Counted from the first letter of the stretch, positions 44,255-54,176 are shown. The stretch is 64,000 nt of DNA from Paracoccaceae bacterium (GCA_024636555.1 JAGXGW010000040.1:1-64000); one strand, 5' to 3'. The notes: generated by a model not told the origin, from the letters alone. Made by a program: numbers and translations.

Positions 44255-44998
44255 GTGCTCGACTGGCTTTTCGCCATGTGGCCGGGGTTGGAAACCTCGG
44301 TCAAACTTCTGTCCCTCCAGCCGCCGGGCTGGGGGGGCAATCTGTTGCGCGGGGCTTTGGCCAGTCTGCAGATCGCGGGCGGTGCCTTTGCGCTGGGGTT
44401 GCTGATTGGGACATTCGGGGCCATCGGCAAGCTCAACGGCGGGCCGGTGACGCGTGATCTGCTGGCGGTCTACACTGTTGTGGTGCGGGCGGTGCCGGAG
44501 TTGATCCTGATCCTGATCCTGTATTACGCGGGCACCGATCTGCTGAACCAGTTGCTAAGGGCGATGGGGCAGCGCCCTGTCGAGATTTCCGGCGTGATTG
44601 CGGGGATTGCGGTGCTTGGGGTGGTGCAGGGTGCCTATGCGACGGAAGTATTGCGCGGCGCAATCCAGTCGGTTCCGCGCGGCCAGCTAGAGGCGGCGCG
44701 CGCCTACGGAATGGGGCCTGTCACGACCTTTCGCCGCGTGACCTTTCCGGCGATGCTGCCGCTGGCGCTGCCGGGGTTGTCGAACCTGTAGCTCATCGCA
44801 ACCAAGGATACGGCCTTGCTGGCGATTGTGGGCTTTGCCGAGCTGACGCTTGAGACGCGGCAGGCAGCAGGCTCGACACGGGCCTATTTCACCTTCTTTC
44901 TGGCGGCTGGCGCGCTTTATTTGATAATGACTTTGGCCTCGGGGCGGATATTCGGCTGGATCGAGGCGCGCTACCGGCGCGGGGAAGCGGCGCGATGA
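44255..44998 (+). pseudogene. ABC transporter permease (HisQ-type) interrupted by an in-frame amber codon
   Basis: The reading frame starts at GTG 44255 and encodes a full polar amino-acid permease. The EAA loop region is GQLEAARAYGMGPVTTFRRV. At 44789-44791 a TAG replaces the Trp codon expected in GLSNLWLIATKDTALLAIVG; the frame then continues unbroken to TGA 44998. A single G-to-A change accounts for it, so this is a recent nonsense mutation, a sequencing error, or a tolerated stop. The fragment before the stop is 178 residues. ATG of the next permease overlaps the TGA. Confidence 0.8.
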
Positions 44999-45792
44999 AC
45001 CGCTGGCTATCCCGTGCCGCGCAAGAGGTTTTCGTGCCGCATCGCCTGATCATGATCGCCGTGGCGGTCGCCATCATCGTCTGGGCGGCCATGTCGATGC
45101 GCTGGCATTGGATTCCGCGCTACGCGGATCTCGCGGCGCAGGGGCTTTGGCGCACCTTGTGGCTTCTGGCGCTGAGTTGCCTGATCGGGTTTGCGCTGGC
45201 TGTGCCGCTGGGATTGGCGCAGGCAGCGGGGCCGCGGAGTCTGGCGGCGCCTGCGCGGGCGTTTTGTACTGTGATCCGTGGCACGCCGCTGCTGTTGCAA
45301 CTCTGGCTGATCTATTTCGGGTTGGGCAGCCTGTTTCCGCAATTTCCCCTGATCCGCGAAAGCGAGTTGTGGCCCTATCTGCGGCAGGCTTGGCCCTATG
45401 CCCTGCTGACACTGAGCCTGAGTTTTGCAGGCTACGAGGGCGAGGTGATGCGCGGCGCGTTCAAATCCGTGCCTTCCGGACAGCTGGAAGCCGCGCGCGC
45501 TATGGGGATGAGTCGCTTCGCCATTTTCCGGCGCATCTGGTTTCCGCAGGCCTTGCAGCGTGCGATCCCGACCTTGGGGGGAGAGACGGTGTTGCAGATG
45601 AAGGCCACGCCTCTGGTCGCAACAATCACGGTCATTGATATTTACGCCGTTGCCAGCAGGGTGCGGCAGGACACGTTCATCATCTACGAGCCGCTTTTGC
45701 TGCTGGCGCTGATCTATATGATGATCGCGGGGCTGATCGCGCTGGCGTTCAAGCTGCTGGAAAACCGCTATAACCGCGGCATGGTGGTCTGA
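44995..45792 (+). CDS. Polar amino-acid ABC transporter permease (HisM-type)
   Basis: 265 residues with five to six transmembrane helices and the BPD_transp_1 EAA motif (GQLEAARAMGMSRFAIFRRI). Overlaps the interrupted permease by 4 nt. It would form the heterodimeric channel with the preceding gene product. No ATPase subunit gene follows; the next gene is an antitoxin 145 bp away. Confidence 0.92.
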   Translation: MNRWLSRAAQEVFVPHRLIMIAVAVAIIVWAAMSMRWHWIPRYADLAAQGLWRTLWLLALSCLIGFALAVPLGLAQAAGPRSLAAPARAFCTVIRGTPLLLQLWLIYFGLGSLFPQFPLIRESELWPYLRQAWPYALLTLSLSFAGYEGEVMRGAFKSVPSGQLEAARAMGMSRFAIFRRIWFPQALQRAIPTLGGETVLQMKATPLVATITVIDIYAVASRVRQDTFIIYEPLLLLALIYMMIAGLIALAFKLLENRYNRGMVV

Positions 45793-45889
45793 GCTTTTTA
45801 CGCTGAGCAGGGGCCGAGTCTGCGGGCTTAGCGGGCGAAAATTTATTCAGGCGCCCTTCCGTAGCATGGCGGCGTAGACATGCGACCGT

Positions 45890-45937
45890 TCGCGCTATAT
45901 AGTAGCGAAAGGTATTACCTACCACGTGGAGTATCAA
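45890..45937 (+). promoter_or_regulatory. Toxin-antitoxin operator/promoter
   Basis: CGCTATATAGTAGCG (45893-45907, 5-bp arms) and GGTATTACC (45911-45919) lie just before the antitoxin start, as expected for autoregulatory operators. Confidence 0.5.
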
Positions 45938-46216
45938 ATGGCCTCTCCGACATCCATCAAGCTTGATGACGACATGAAAGAACGCGTCCAGCAACTTGCG
46001 GACTCTCGCAAGCGCACGTCTCACTGGATCATGCGGGAAGCTATCGCACAATATGTCGAGCGCGAAGAAAAGCGCGAGACATTGCGCCGAGATACGCTCG
46101 AGGCGTGGGAAGAGTTCCAGGTAGAAGGAATGCACGCGACCGCGAAAGAGGTCGATCTGTGGCTGACAAGCTGGGGAACTGAAGACGAAGGTCCTGCCCC
46201 TGAATGCCACAAGTGA
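45938..46216 (+). CDS. Ribbon-helix-helix antitoxin (CopG/ParD-like)
   Basis: 92 residues from ATG 45938 (GGAG seven bases upstream); GTG 45926 is the ORF-track start. The N-terminal RHH motif is SIKLDDDMKERVQQLADSR followed by RTSHWIMREAI. The C-terminal acidic segment should wrap the toxin. It overlaps the toxin gene by 13 nt. Confidence 0.9.
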   Translation: MASPTSIKLDDDMKERVQQLADSRKRTSHWIMREAIAQYVEREEKRETLRRDTLEAWEEFQVEGMHATAKEVDLWLTSWGTEDEGPAPECHK

Positions 46217-46497
46217 TATTCGCCGCTCGGGCGGTCCGGGACCTGCAAAGGTTGAGGGATTTCCTGCGGCCCAAAAGTGACGACGCTGCGCGCCGGGCAG
46301 GTGAAGCTATCCGGCTGGGCGTGAGAACACTCGGCGCGCACCCCCGTCTCGGCCGAATGGTCGATGATCTTCCTGAGGAATTCCGGGAATGGCTCATCGA
46401 TTTCGGCGACAGCGGTTACGTCGTTCGTTATCGCATAGACCAGTCTGCGGTGACGATCCTCGCCATCCGCCATCAGAAAGAAGCGGGATATTCCTGA
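46204..46497 (+). CDS. ParE/RelE-superfamily toxin
   Basis: 97 residues. The ParE-like pattern is visible: VIFAARAVRDLQRLRDFLRP near the N-terminus, GAHPRLGRMVDDLPEEFREW and the C-terminal YVVRYRIDQSAVTILAIRHQKE. ParE toxins poison gyrase, while RelE cuts mRNA; sequence alone favours ParE. With the upstream antitoxin it forms a post-segregational killing module. Confidence 0.88.
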   Translation: MPQVIFAARAVRDLQRLRDFLRPKSDDAARRAGEAIRLGVRTLGAHPRLGRMVDDLPEEFREWLIDFGDSGYVVRYRIDQSAVTILAIRHQKEAGYS

Positions 46498-46528
46498 TCG
46501 TGGTCTCCAAGAAAGTTGCCGCGCCACC

Positions 46529-46562
46529 AAAAAATGCCCTCGCAGAAATCCGCAAGGGCTTT
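46529..46562 (-). terminator. Intrinsic terminator downstream of hemA
   Basis: On the minus strand GCCCTTGC...GCGAGGGC (one G-U pair, 8-nt loop), then ATTTTTTGG. It lies about 95 bp past the hemA stop and probably ends the bchF-to-hemA superoperon. Confidence 0.7.
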
Positions 46563-46652
46563 GCTCACTCCCGCTGCACCGTTGAGCTCTTGGCGGAGCA
46601 CATCCGGTAAGGAGCTTACGTCCGCGACTGCCTTTTGTGGTGTGCGCGAGAC

Positions 46653-47867
46653 TCAGGCGACCGCGTGGGCGATAGCGCAGCGTTTCCACAGGGTGCTGAG
46701 GGCGGCGACCAGATGGTCGATATCGGCATCCGTGTGATAGGGCGATGGCGTGAAGCGCAGCCGCTCGGTGCCCTTGGGTACAGTCGGATAGTTGATCGGC
46801 TGCACATAGATCCCGAAATCCTGCATCAGGATGTCCGCAAGCTGGCGGCATTTGACCGGATCTTTGATCATCACCGGGATGATATGGCTGTCATTCTCCA
46901 GATGTGGAATACCGGCGCGGTCGAGCATCGCGCGCAGGCGGGCCACCTGACGCTGCTGCGCCTCGCGCTCGCTGACAGAGATTTTCAGATGCGCGATGCT
47001 GGCCTGCGCGGCCGCTGCGACAGCCGGGGGCAAAGCCGTGGTGAAGATGAAGCCGCTGGCGAACGAGCGGATGAAATCGCACAGGGCGACAGAGCCGGTG
47101 ATATAGCCGCCGACGACGCCGAAGGCTTTGCCAAGCGTGCCCTCGATCAGTGTGATCCGGTCCATCAGGCCCTCACGCTCGGCCACGCCGCCACCGCGCG
47201 GGCCATACATGCCGACGGCATGGACCTCGTCCAGATAGGTCATCGCGCCGTGCTTTTCGGCCACTTCGATGATCTCGCGGATCGGAGCAATATCGCCATC
47301 CATGGAATAGACGGATTCAAACGCCACGATCTTGGGTGCATTTGCGGGCAAAGCGGAGAGTTTGCGATCCAGATCGGCGGGATCGTTATGCCGCCAGATT
47401 ACTTTTTTGGCGCGGCTGTGGCGGATGCCCTCGATCATGCTGGCATGGTTCAACTCGTCCGACAGGATGATGCAATCGGGCAGACGCGATCCCAGCGTGC
47501 TCAAAGCGGCCCAGTTCGAGACATAGCCGGAGGTGAACAGCAGCGCCGATTCCTTGCCGTGCAGGTCGGCCAGTTCACGTTCCAGCAGCAGATGCGCGTG
47601 ATTGGTGCCCGAGATGTTGCGCGTGCCACCGGCACCGGCGCCGAAACTGTCCACCGCTGATTTCATCGCGTCGATCACCACAGGGTGCTGGCCCATGCCG
47701 AGATAATCGTTGGAACACCAGACAGTGACCTGTTCGGGTGTATTCTCGCTGTGGCTGATGGCGCGGGGGAACTGCCCACGTTTACGCTCAAGCTCGGCAA
47801 AGATGCGATAATTGCCTTCGGCTTTCAATGCGTCAAGCTGGCTCTGGAACAGTGTGTCAAAGTCCAT
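46653..47867 (-). CDS. hemA: 5-aminolevulinate synthase
   Basis: Condenses glycine and succinyl-CoA to ALA (Shemin pathway), the alphaproteobacterial route to tetrapyrroles. 404 residues. [23 protein letters not shown], the [12 protein letters not shown] region and the PLP lysine in [14 protein letters not shown] are intact. It is the last gene of the puh end of the photosynthesis block, overlapping puhE by 11 nt, so ALA supply is tied to bacteriochlorophyll synthesis. A second hemA may exist elsewhere. Confidence 0.97.
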   Translation of the reverse strand: MDFDTLFQSQLDALKAEGNYRIFAELERKRGQFPRAISHSENTPEQVTVWCSNDYLGMGQHPVVIDAMKSAVDSFGAGAGGTRNISGTNHAHLLLERELADLHGKESALLFTSGYVSNWAALSTLGSRLPDCIILSDELNHASMIEGIRHSRAKKVIWRHNDPADLDRKLSALPANAPKIVAFESVYSMDGDIAPIREIIEVAEKHGAMTYLDEVHAVGMYGPRGGGVAEREGLMDRITLIEGTLGKAFGVVGGYITGSVALCDFIRSFASGFIFTTALPPAVAAAAQASIAHLKISVSEREAQQRQVARLRAMLDRAGIPHLENDSHIIPVMIKDPVKCRQLADILMQDFGIYVQPINYPTVPKGTERLRFTPSPYHTDADIDHLVAALSTLWKRCAIAHAVA

Positions 47868-48693
47868 GGGCGTCCTCGTTTCTTGTGGTTTTTCGTAACG
47901 GTACGGGTTTCAGATGGGCAGTTTTGGCCGCCGGCAGCATCCAGCGCCAGAGCTTTTCGTCGGGAAGGGGCAAAACCATCAGCCAATGCTCCAGCAGGGC
48001 AAGACTGGTGATGGCGGTCAGCAGGGCGAAACCGGCAACTTCGCCGGGCGTATTCATGGCCCAAAGCCGCTCCATCCAGCAGGCGGTCGCGAAGGTCAGG
48101 GCGGTGACGGAAAAGGGAAACACCCAGTTCAGCCGCGACAGGCGGAAATGGCTGGGCAGATGCGCCAGCGGGGTGGGCAGGAATTCGACATTGATCTTCG
48201 GCACACCGAAAAAGAGGTTCAGCTTGGCCGAGACGCGGGCGAAGAACAGCACCACGAAGGTCCACAGGCCAAAGGTATTCTCGGCACCCCAACCGGAGAT
48301 CAGGATCAGGGTCATCACCGCGACCAGCAGCATCTCGTGATAGGCGATCGTGCCCCATGCGCGGATGAAACGCTCCCATTCCGGCAGTTTGTCAGGGCAA
48401 TGGTGCAGGTTCGGGCCGGTGATGATGCCGGTGAGAAATGCCAGTTCAATCCAGCCCCAGACCGCAATGGCCGACAGGAAGGCCAGATAGGCACCGGATA
48501 CGGATGTGTCGGAGAATGTTGCGTAAAGGCCCCAAAGGCCCAGGCCGAAGACGGGCAGTGCCACCCACGTCGCCATGTTGCAGGCGCGTGCGCCGTGCCT
48601 GTCGGCATAGCGCACGGCCATCAGGATCACCCCGGTGGAAAACCACCAGACAAAAAGGGCCAAGATGCCTGCGATCCAGGGGTTATCGAGCAT
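47857..48693 (-). CDS. puhE: Photosynthetic complex assembly protein PuhE
   Basis: 278-residue integral membrane protein with seven or so helices, family DUF3623. Signature [35 protein letters not shown] and [16 protein letters not shown]. In Rhodobacter PuhE modulates bacteriochlorophyll levels and reaction-centre assembly. It overlaps acsF by one base and hemA by 11. Confidence 0.95.
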   Translation of the reverse strand: MLDNPWIAGILALFVWWFSTGVILMAVRYADRHGARACNMATWVALPVFGLGLWGLYATFSDTSVSGAYLAFLSAIAVWGWIELAFLTGIITGPNLHHCPDKLPEWERFIRAWGTIAYHEMLLVAVMTLILISGWGAENTFGLWTFVVLFFARVSAKLNLFFGVPKINVEFLPTPLAHLPSHFRLSRLNWVFPFSVTALTFATACWMERLWAMNTPGEVAGFALLTAITSLALLEHWLMVLPLPDEKLWRWMLPAAKTAHLKPVPLRKTTRNEDAHGL

Positions 48694-49811
48694 CAGTAGG
48701 CAGGCTCCATCCGGGTGACTTCAGGCACCGTATGCTTCTTGGACGGGATCGTGAACAGCGCCACGAAGGCCGCAGCGGCACGCGCTTGCGAGGTCAGACG
48801 GTTGATCGCGGCGCCCAGTCCGGTCTGCGTTTTGGCCTGTGCCAGATCGGCATTTGCCTTTTGCAGCCGCACCAGGCCGCGTTGCCAGCGGGGGTGCTCG
48901 ATATCCAGCGTGATCGGAAAGATCTGCTGCGACAGCACGGAGGTCTTGGTAAACACCTCATGGGCATACCAGTCGGGATCGACACCAAGCGCCTTGTGGA
49001 AGGCGGGGCGCTGGTGGTCGCGGACATACATCGTCGAATAGACCGCCGTGAGGAAGAACTTGATCCACAGCACGTTCATGCCGCTGGTCAGTTTCGGATC
49101 GGTCTTCATCAGCAGGGCAAAGGCCTCGCCGTGGCTGAACTCGTCGTTGCACCATTCCTCGAACCATTTGAAGATCGGGTGGAACCGGAATTCGGGGTGC
49201 GCCTCCAGATGGCGGAAGATCGTGATGTAACGGGCATAGCCGATCTTTTCCGAGAGGTAGGTGGCGTAATAGATGAACTTTGGCCGGAAATAGGTGTATT
49301 TTTTCTTCTGCGTCAGAAAGCCGAGGTTCACCGCAACACCCGCTTCGCGCAAAGCGTCGTTGATGAAACCCGCATGCCGCGCCTCGTCCCGCGCCATCAG
49401 CTGGAACAGTTCCGTGATGTCGGCATTGCTGCCGCGCCGCTTCATTTCCTTGTAGAGCACGCACCCCGAAAACTCGGCGGTGCAGGAGCTGATCAGGAAA
49501 TCGAGAAATTCCTTTTTCAGCTGTGGCTCCATCCCGTCCCAATCGACATGGTCCCAGTTCTCGTTCTTCTTGAAATGGCCGCGGTTGGGATCGCTTTTCA
49601 TCTGGTCGATCAGCTTGTCCCATTCCTTGCGGACGGGGGTCACGTCGATCGCATCCATCTCGTCGAAATCTGTGGTGTAGAAACGCGGTGTCAGCAGCGT
49701 GTCCTGCATCGCGACCTGCGTGGCGGATTCGCTGTCGAACTTTTCCTGAGCGGCCTCTTGCGTGGCCAGAGCCTCTTCGGCGGTCAGGGCATCTGCGGAA
49801 TGGACATTCAT
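48693..49811 (-). CDS. acsF: Mg-protoporphyrin IX monomethyl ester oxidative cyclase, aerobic
   Basis: 372 residues from ATG 49811 (MNVHSADALTAEE). Diiron enzyme that forms ring E using O2. Iron-ligand motifs are CTAEFSGCVLYKEMKRR, MARDEARHAGF and WCNDEFSHGEAF. Presence of the oxygen-dependent cyclase agrees with an aerobic phototroph. The short gene upstream (49808) overlaps it by 4 nt. Confidence 0.96.
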   Translation of the reverse strand: MNVHSADALTAEEALATQEAAQEKFDSESATQVAMQDTLLTPRFYTTDFDEMDAIDVTPVRKEWDKLIDQMKSDPNRGHFKKNENWDHVDWDGMEPQLKKEFLDFLISSCTAEFSGCVLYKEMKRRGSNADITELFQLMARDEARHAGFINDALREAGVAVNLGFLTQKKKYTYFRPKFIYYATYLSEKIGYARYITIFRHLEAHPEFRFHPIFKWFEEWCNDEFSHGEAFALLMKTDPKLTSGMNVLWIKFFLTAVYSTMYVRDHQRPAFHKALGVDPDWYAHEVFTKTSVLSQQIFPITLDIEHPRWQRGLVRLQKANADLAQAKTQTGLGAAINRLTSQARAAAAFVALFTIPSKKHTVPEVTRMEPAY

Positions 49812-50104
49812 AGCTTGGCCTCCTCGGAAAATGAGAATTCGCACAATTCCATGAATTCGAAATCGCCCGTCAGACGTGTCCAGAGACGTTCTAGTTTGCT
49901 GGCGCGGATGATCGTGGCTTCGCGATCCTCGATCACAACCTCGCCGTAGGGGGCCATGATCTGCGGCCCGTGCACCTTGACCTCATCCCCCGGATGGATC
50001 ACGGCGCCGTTGTTGAATTTGACGTGGGCATGCAGGCTTTCGAACCTGTGGCTCACTTCGACTGTGCAGGGGGCGTGTTCAACCTCTTTTGTCAGTAGTC
50101 CCAT
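49808..50104 (-). CDS. Conserved small protein of the puh-acsF operon (98 aa)
   Basis: From ATG 50104 (AGGGA six bases upstream) the protein reads MGLLTKEVEHAPCTVEVSHR... and has a compact hydrophilic, beta-rich pattern (HPGDEVKVHGPQIMAPYGEV, then EDREATIIRASKLERLW). The ORF-track start at 50362 would run through puhC and is rejected. A small gene sits at this place in many roseobacter photosynthesis clusters; its function is not established to my knowledge. Coupling to acsF suggests a role in cyclase function. Confidence 0.85.
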   Translation of the reverse strand: MGLLTKEVEHAPCTVEVSHRFESLHAHVKFNNGAVIHPGDEVKVHGPQIMAPYGEVVIEDREATIIRASKLERLWTRLTGDFEFMELCEFSFSEEAKL

Positions 50105-50123
50105 ATCGGTTCCCTTTGCGATA

Positions 50124-50585
50124 TCAATCCAGCAGCCTGGCGAAGGCTCTGGTGTTTGTGAGACCGAACCCCATGAGGTCCGCTCTCCATCCGGTCGTGT
50201 CGTCATAGATTGCAATGCGGTTATTTTCCGTGCGGACAAGCCGCAAGGGGCCGTCAACGGGCACACCGTGCTTGGTGCGTTCGCGCACCAGTACCCGGTA
50301 GACGCCCGAGATAAAGCCGCCCTGTTCGGGCGACAGTTGCGCGATGACCTGCCCATCGGCATCCATCACGTTGGCAGCACCGCTCATGTCCCCTGACAGC
50401 GTGATGATGCGCTCTGCGACAACCGCCTCCACCGGGGGTGTGGCCTCCAGCGGGCGGTCCGTCAGGCTGGCCATCGTCACGAGCGCCAGTGTGATCAGAA
50501 CAACCGCTGTCAGACTGCGCCCCAGAAAGCGCGGGATCAGATCGACCTCTGGCCTTGTTTTGTAGGCGTGAACTGGCATCGTCAT
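50124..50585 (-). CDS. puhC: Photosynthetic complex assembly protein PuhC
   Basis: 153 residues from ATG 50585. One transmembrane helix (GRSLTAVVLITLALVTMASL) follows a 30-residue cytoplasmic N-terminus. The periplasmic domain contains GGFISGVYRVLVRERTKHGV and GFGLTNTRAFARLLD, typical for PuhC. It organises the reaction-centre-LH1 core. Confidence 0.93.
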   Translation of the reverse strand: MTMPVHAYKTRPEVDLIPRFLGRSLTAVVLITLALVTMASLTDRPLEATPPVEAVVAERIITLSGDMSGAANVMDADGQVIAQLSPEQGGFISGVYRVLVRERTKHGVPVDGPLRLVRTENNRIAIYDDTTGWRADLMGFGLTNTRAFARLLD

Positions 50586-50595
50586 GGCCGTCTCC

Positions 50596-51243
50596 TCATT
50601 CTGCCGCGACAGCCGTGCCCGCATGGGGCGTCTGTGTCAGGTTGCGGGCGATGACCGGGCTGGACACGCGCTTTTCGGCCGCGTCGCTCAGCATGTCGGC
50701 GATATGCGCGGCATCGGGGATGCAGCGTAGTGCAGGTTGGGTCTGGCGCATGACCCAAGGGCGGACGTGAGGCCAGCATACCAGATAGGATAGCTTGTTA
50801 TCTCCGATCAAATCCAGTGCGATCGTGCCGGTGCCGCCTTTACGCAAATCGAGAGTGGCGTTGGCGATCTGCGTATAGGGCAGGTTGAGCGTCACCGTCA
50901 GCGCGGCCCCGATCCGCATTGCCACGCGGCGATTGGTGATCGTGTAGACCGTCGCGCGGGCCTGCACATAGGCGGTGATGATCAGCAAGGCGCAGGTGAT
51001 GCCGCCGAGGATCACGAATGGAAACGATCCGCTGAGGGCCTGCGCCAGCGTGTACTGATCGCTCATCACGGTGAAGCGCCATGCGAAGAGGAACACGAAA
51101 TAGCCGATCACCCAGTACAGGTTGAGCGATTCCTTGGTCAGGGCCCACCAGTCGGGACGACCCTGCCACAGGATCACTTCACCTTCGGGCGGAAGTTCCG
51201 GCAGACCGTTGATCGGTTCTTGGTCAAAATCGTCGTGGGACAT
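50596..51243 (-). CDS. puhB: Photosynthetic complex assembly protein PuhB
   Basis: 215 residues with bacterial PH-like domain and three helices. LPPEGEVILWQGRPDWWALTK is the family signature and YTITNRRVAMRIGAAL the PH strand. It acts in reaction-centre assembly. It is 10 bp upstream of puhC and 21 bp after puhA. Confidence 0.95.
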   Translation of the reverse strand: MSHDDFDQEPINGLPELPPEGEVILWQGRPDWWALTKESLNLYWVIGYFVFLFAWRFTVMSDQYTLAQALSGSFPFVILGGITCALLIITAYVQARATVYTITNRRVAMRIGAALTVTLNLPYTQIANATLDLRKGGTGTIALDLIGDNKLSYLVCWPHVRPWVMRQTQPALRCIPDAAHIADMLSDAAEKRVSSPVIARNLTQTPHAGTAVAAE

Positions 51244-51264
51244 GGTGAAGACCTTTCCTAACTA

Positions 51265-52035
51265 TCAGATTTGCGGCTCAAGCCGGTCCTGGCTGGCATA
51301 GAGTTTGCCGCCTGCGTAGTAGCCCGAGATCTTGTCTTCCTCGAGCAGGGTGACCTGCCGGGGGGATGCGGTTGTCGGCACGTTCTTGAAATGCTTGCCG
51401 AAGATCGAGTGGATCTTGACGCGGTCGGATTTGATCTTGACCAGGGTCATCGGCACCAGACGGGTGCCTTCGCCCCAAGCCGGGTCCAGCTTGATCTCGA
51501 GATAGCGCACAAGCTGCTCTGGCTCGTCGATCCACATGTCCACGATCGTTCCGACAATCTCCAGATCACCACCCTGCACCGGCAGACCGCGCGGATCGCG
51601 TCCGGCTGAAACGTGGAATTGGTTTGTCGCGGCCATCGGAATGATCTTGGGGTGCCCCTTGCCATCCAGTTCCGGCACATCGCGGCGCGGTGCCCACGAG
51701 GCAGGGCCGACGCCGTCGATCATCGGATCTCCCGTCGGCTCGAAGGGAAAGCCGTTTCCGGCGGCGGTCTTGCGCAGGGCAAGGTCTTTACGTTCAGGCG
51801 TCTGGCCGCTTGGCACGGTCACATCGCCACGGCCATGTGGCAATTTGAAGGTCTTGTCATCGGGCACCGGGAACAGACCCTGATTGACCGAGACATTGCC
51901 GTCGTCATCCTCAAGCGGATAGCCTTCGCGCATGTTCTCGCGCTGAATGTAAAAGATCAGCAGGGCGAAAAAGCCCCAGAATAGCCAGAGGGTCAGGCTG
52001 GCAAGGTCGAATTCGCCGAAGAATGTTGCTGTCAT
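51265..52035 (-). CDS. puhA: Photosynthetic reaction centre H subunit
   Basis: 256 residues. One N-terminal transmembrane helix (LASLTLWLFWGFFALLIFYI) and a cytoplasmic PRC-barrel domain (KIIPMAATNQFHVSAGRDPRG). The Glu in DMWIDEPEQLVRYLE corresponds to the proton-transfer carboxylate near the QB site. The L and M subunits (puf) are outside this window. Confidence 0.97.
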   Translation of the reverse strand: MTATFFGEFDLASLTLWLFWGFFALLIFYIQRENMREGYPLEDDDGNVSVNQGLFPVPDDKTFKLPHGRGDVTVPSGQTPERKDLALRKTAAGNGFPFEPTGDPMIDGVGPASWAPRRDVPELDGKGHPKIIPMAATNQFHVSAGRDPRGLPVQGGDLEIVGTIVDMWIDEPEQLVRYLEIKLDPAWGEGTRLVPMTLVKIKSDRVKIHSIFGKHFKNVPTTASPRQVTLLEEDKISGYYAGGKLYASQDRLEPQI

Positions 52036-52063
52036 GGTCTTGTCCTCCTAGGGGAGCCTTGGA

Positions 52064-53509
52064 TCAGGTTGGAAAATCGGCCAGACCAATAGGTTTCGGC
52101 CCATGGTCGGGTTGGTTGGAACTGGCCGAGACGGTCCGCACCAGCGGACCCAGAGCAACCAGGGTAACGAAGAGAATTGCGATTTCAGTATGATAGACAA
52201 CGGAGTAGCCGGTGGCGGGGCTGTTTAGCGCCTCGCCCAGCTTGCCGCTCAGAGCGAGGTGATTGACCCAGTCGCGCAGCGCGCCGCCAAAAGCGATCGA
52301 AGATCCTGCCGCCGTGGCCTGTGCCGCGCCCCAGGCGCCAAGCGCCAGTCCGCGCCCTGCCAGCCCCTGCGCGGGCATCGCCATGGCGGCCATCAGCGTC
52401 GAGACGGCGAACAGCCCTGCACCGAAGCCGATCATCAGCGCGCCGGCGAAAAAGATCGTGGGCGAGTTCATCGGAGCGGCGAAGATCACGATGGAAAAGG
52501 CCATAATGCCGGTAAGGATACCGCCACCCGCCATCCGGTAGGGATTGGCCTTGCGGCCGAGCATCCGCGCGGCGACGCCAAAGCCCGCAAGCGCACCGGC
52601 GGCCCACATGGCTGTCAGCGTTGTGGTGGCCGCGACCGACAGGCCGAGGATCTCACCGCCATAGGGCTCCAGCAGAACGTCCTGCATGTTGAAAGCAATC
52701 GTGCCCAGAAACACCACCGCCAGCAAGCGGCCTGCCGTGCCACCTTTCATCAGGTCGGCCCACGCGTCGGCAAATTTGGGGCGCGGGGCCTCGCGCTCTT
52801 CCTTGCTCATCGGGCGGACATGTTCCTGCTTCCACAAGGCGAGGATGTTCAGCGCCAGACCCACGACAGCGGCACCCTGCACTACACGGATCAGCGTCAG
52901 ACTGGTGAAATCACGCAACAGGAACCCGATGATCAGCGCAGAGGCACCCATGCCCAGCAGGAACATCACATAAAGCAGCGCCACCACGCGAGCACGCGTC
53001 TCGTCCGTGGCGCGGTCACTGGCCAAAGCGAGACCGGCAGTCTGGGTCATATGCAGGCCCAAACCTGTCATCAGGAAGGCCAAAGCGGCCAGCACCTCGC
53101 CAGCGAAGGGCACCTGATGCACAACGTCGCCGCCCAGCACCAGCAGAGCAAACGGCATCACCGCTAGCCCGCCGAACTGCCACAGCGAGCCGAACCAGAG
53201 GTAAGGGATACGCTTCCAGCCAATCGCGCTGCGATAGGTATCCGAGCGGAACCCCAGCAGCGCTCGGAACGGCGCGATCAGGACAGGCAATGCGATCATG
53301 AAGGCCACGATCATCGCGGCAAGGTTCAACTCCACGATCATCACACGGTTCAGCGTGCCCAAAAGCATGACCGAGGCCATCCCGACCGAGACCTGAAACA
53401 GCGACAGCCGCAACAGTTGCGACATCGGCAGCCCCTCGCTCGCCGCATCCGCAAAGGGCAGCATATTGGCTGTCATCCGGGTCAGGAAACGGGGGGCATT
53501 GCGTGTCAC
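52064..53509 (-). CDS. lhaA: LH1 assembly factor LhaA (PucC family)
   Basis: 481-residue MFS-related membrane protein with about 12 helices. PucC-family motifs: LLRLSLFQVSVGMASVMLLGTLNRVMIVEL near the N-terminus, GFRSDTYRSAIGWKRIPYLW after helix 3 and MTGLGLHMTQTAGLALASD. It inserts bacteriochlorophyll into LH1. Overlaps bchM by 4 nt. Confidence 0.94.
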   Translation of the reverse strand: MTRNAPRFLTRMTANMLPFADAASEGLPMSQLLRLSLFQVSVGMASVMLLGTLNRVMIVELNLAAMIVAFMIALPVLIAPFRALLGFRSDTYRSAIGWKRIPYLWFGSLWQFGGLAVMPFALLVLGGDVVHQVPFAGEVLAALAFLMTGLGLHMTQTAGLALASDRATDETRARVVALLYVMFLLGMGASALIIGFLLRDFTSLTLIRVVQGAAVVGLALNILALWKQEHVRPMSKEEREAPRPKFADAWADLMKGGTAGRLLAVVFLGTIAFNMQDVLLEPYGGEILGLSVAATTTLTAMWAAGALAGFGVAARMLGRKANPYRMAGGGILTGIMAFSIVIFAAPMNSPTIFFAGALMIGFGAGLFAVSTLMAAMAMPAQGLAGRGLALGAWGAAQATAAGSSIAFGGALRDWVNHLALSGKLGEALNSPATGYSVVYHTEIAILFVTLVALGPLVRTVSASSNQPDHGPKPIGLADFPT

Positions 53510-54176
53510 TTGGAGAACTCCAACGCTTGGGAGATGTAGAAACCCGAGGTGATCCGTCCCAGATCGCGGATACGACCAGCACCGCGCAATCCGTGTGCCA
53601 ACGCGGCGGGGGAATGCGGGATCATCACGGGAGAGCGGTCAGACCGGGGGAAAAGCTTGCCCGCGTACCACATGCCCATCAGCAGGGTTGTGCGGGGGGC
53701 CACGGTGAACACAACCGAACCGGCCGTGCGACCCGCGAGTGTTTCCAGCGCGTCGCGGATATCGGCATCGCCGTAATAGATCAGGCTGTCCATCGCCATC
53801 ACATGATCGAACCGCCCCAGCTTTGCCGCCAGCATGTCGCCGGAGGCAAAGGTGACGCGACCCGTCAGATCAATCGGCAACCGCTTGCGCGCGATCTCGA
53901 CCAGCGAGGGCGAGATATCCACGGCCAGCACGTCGGCACCGCGTGCGGCCAGTTCCGTCGTCATCTGGCCCGCGCCACAACCGGCGTCCAGAACCCGCGC
54001 GCCGCGCAGATCCTCCGGCAGTTGCGCCAGCATCCGCGCGCGCATCGCATCGCGCCCGCGCCGGACGGTTTCGCGGATGCGCGACACCGGCGCATCCGAG
54101 GTCAGCCGCTCCCAAGTGCGGGTCGCCGTCTTGTCGAAATAGGTCTCGACCCGACTTAAGGTGCGGTCATAGCTCA

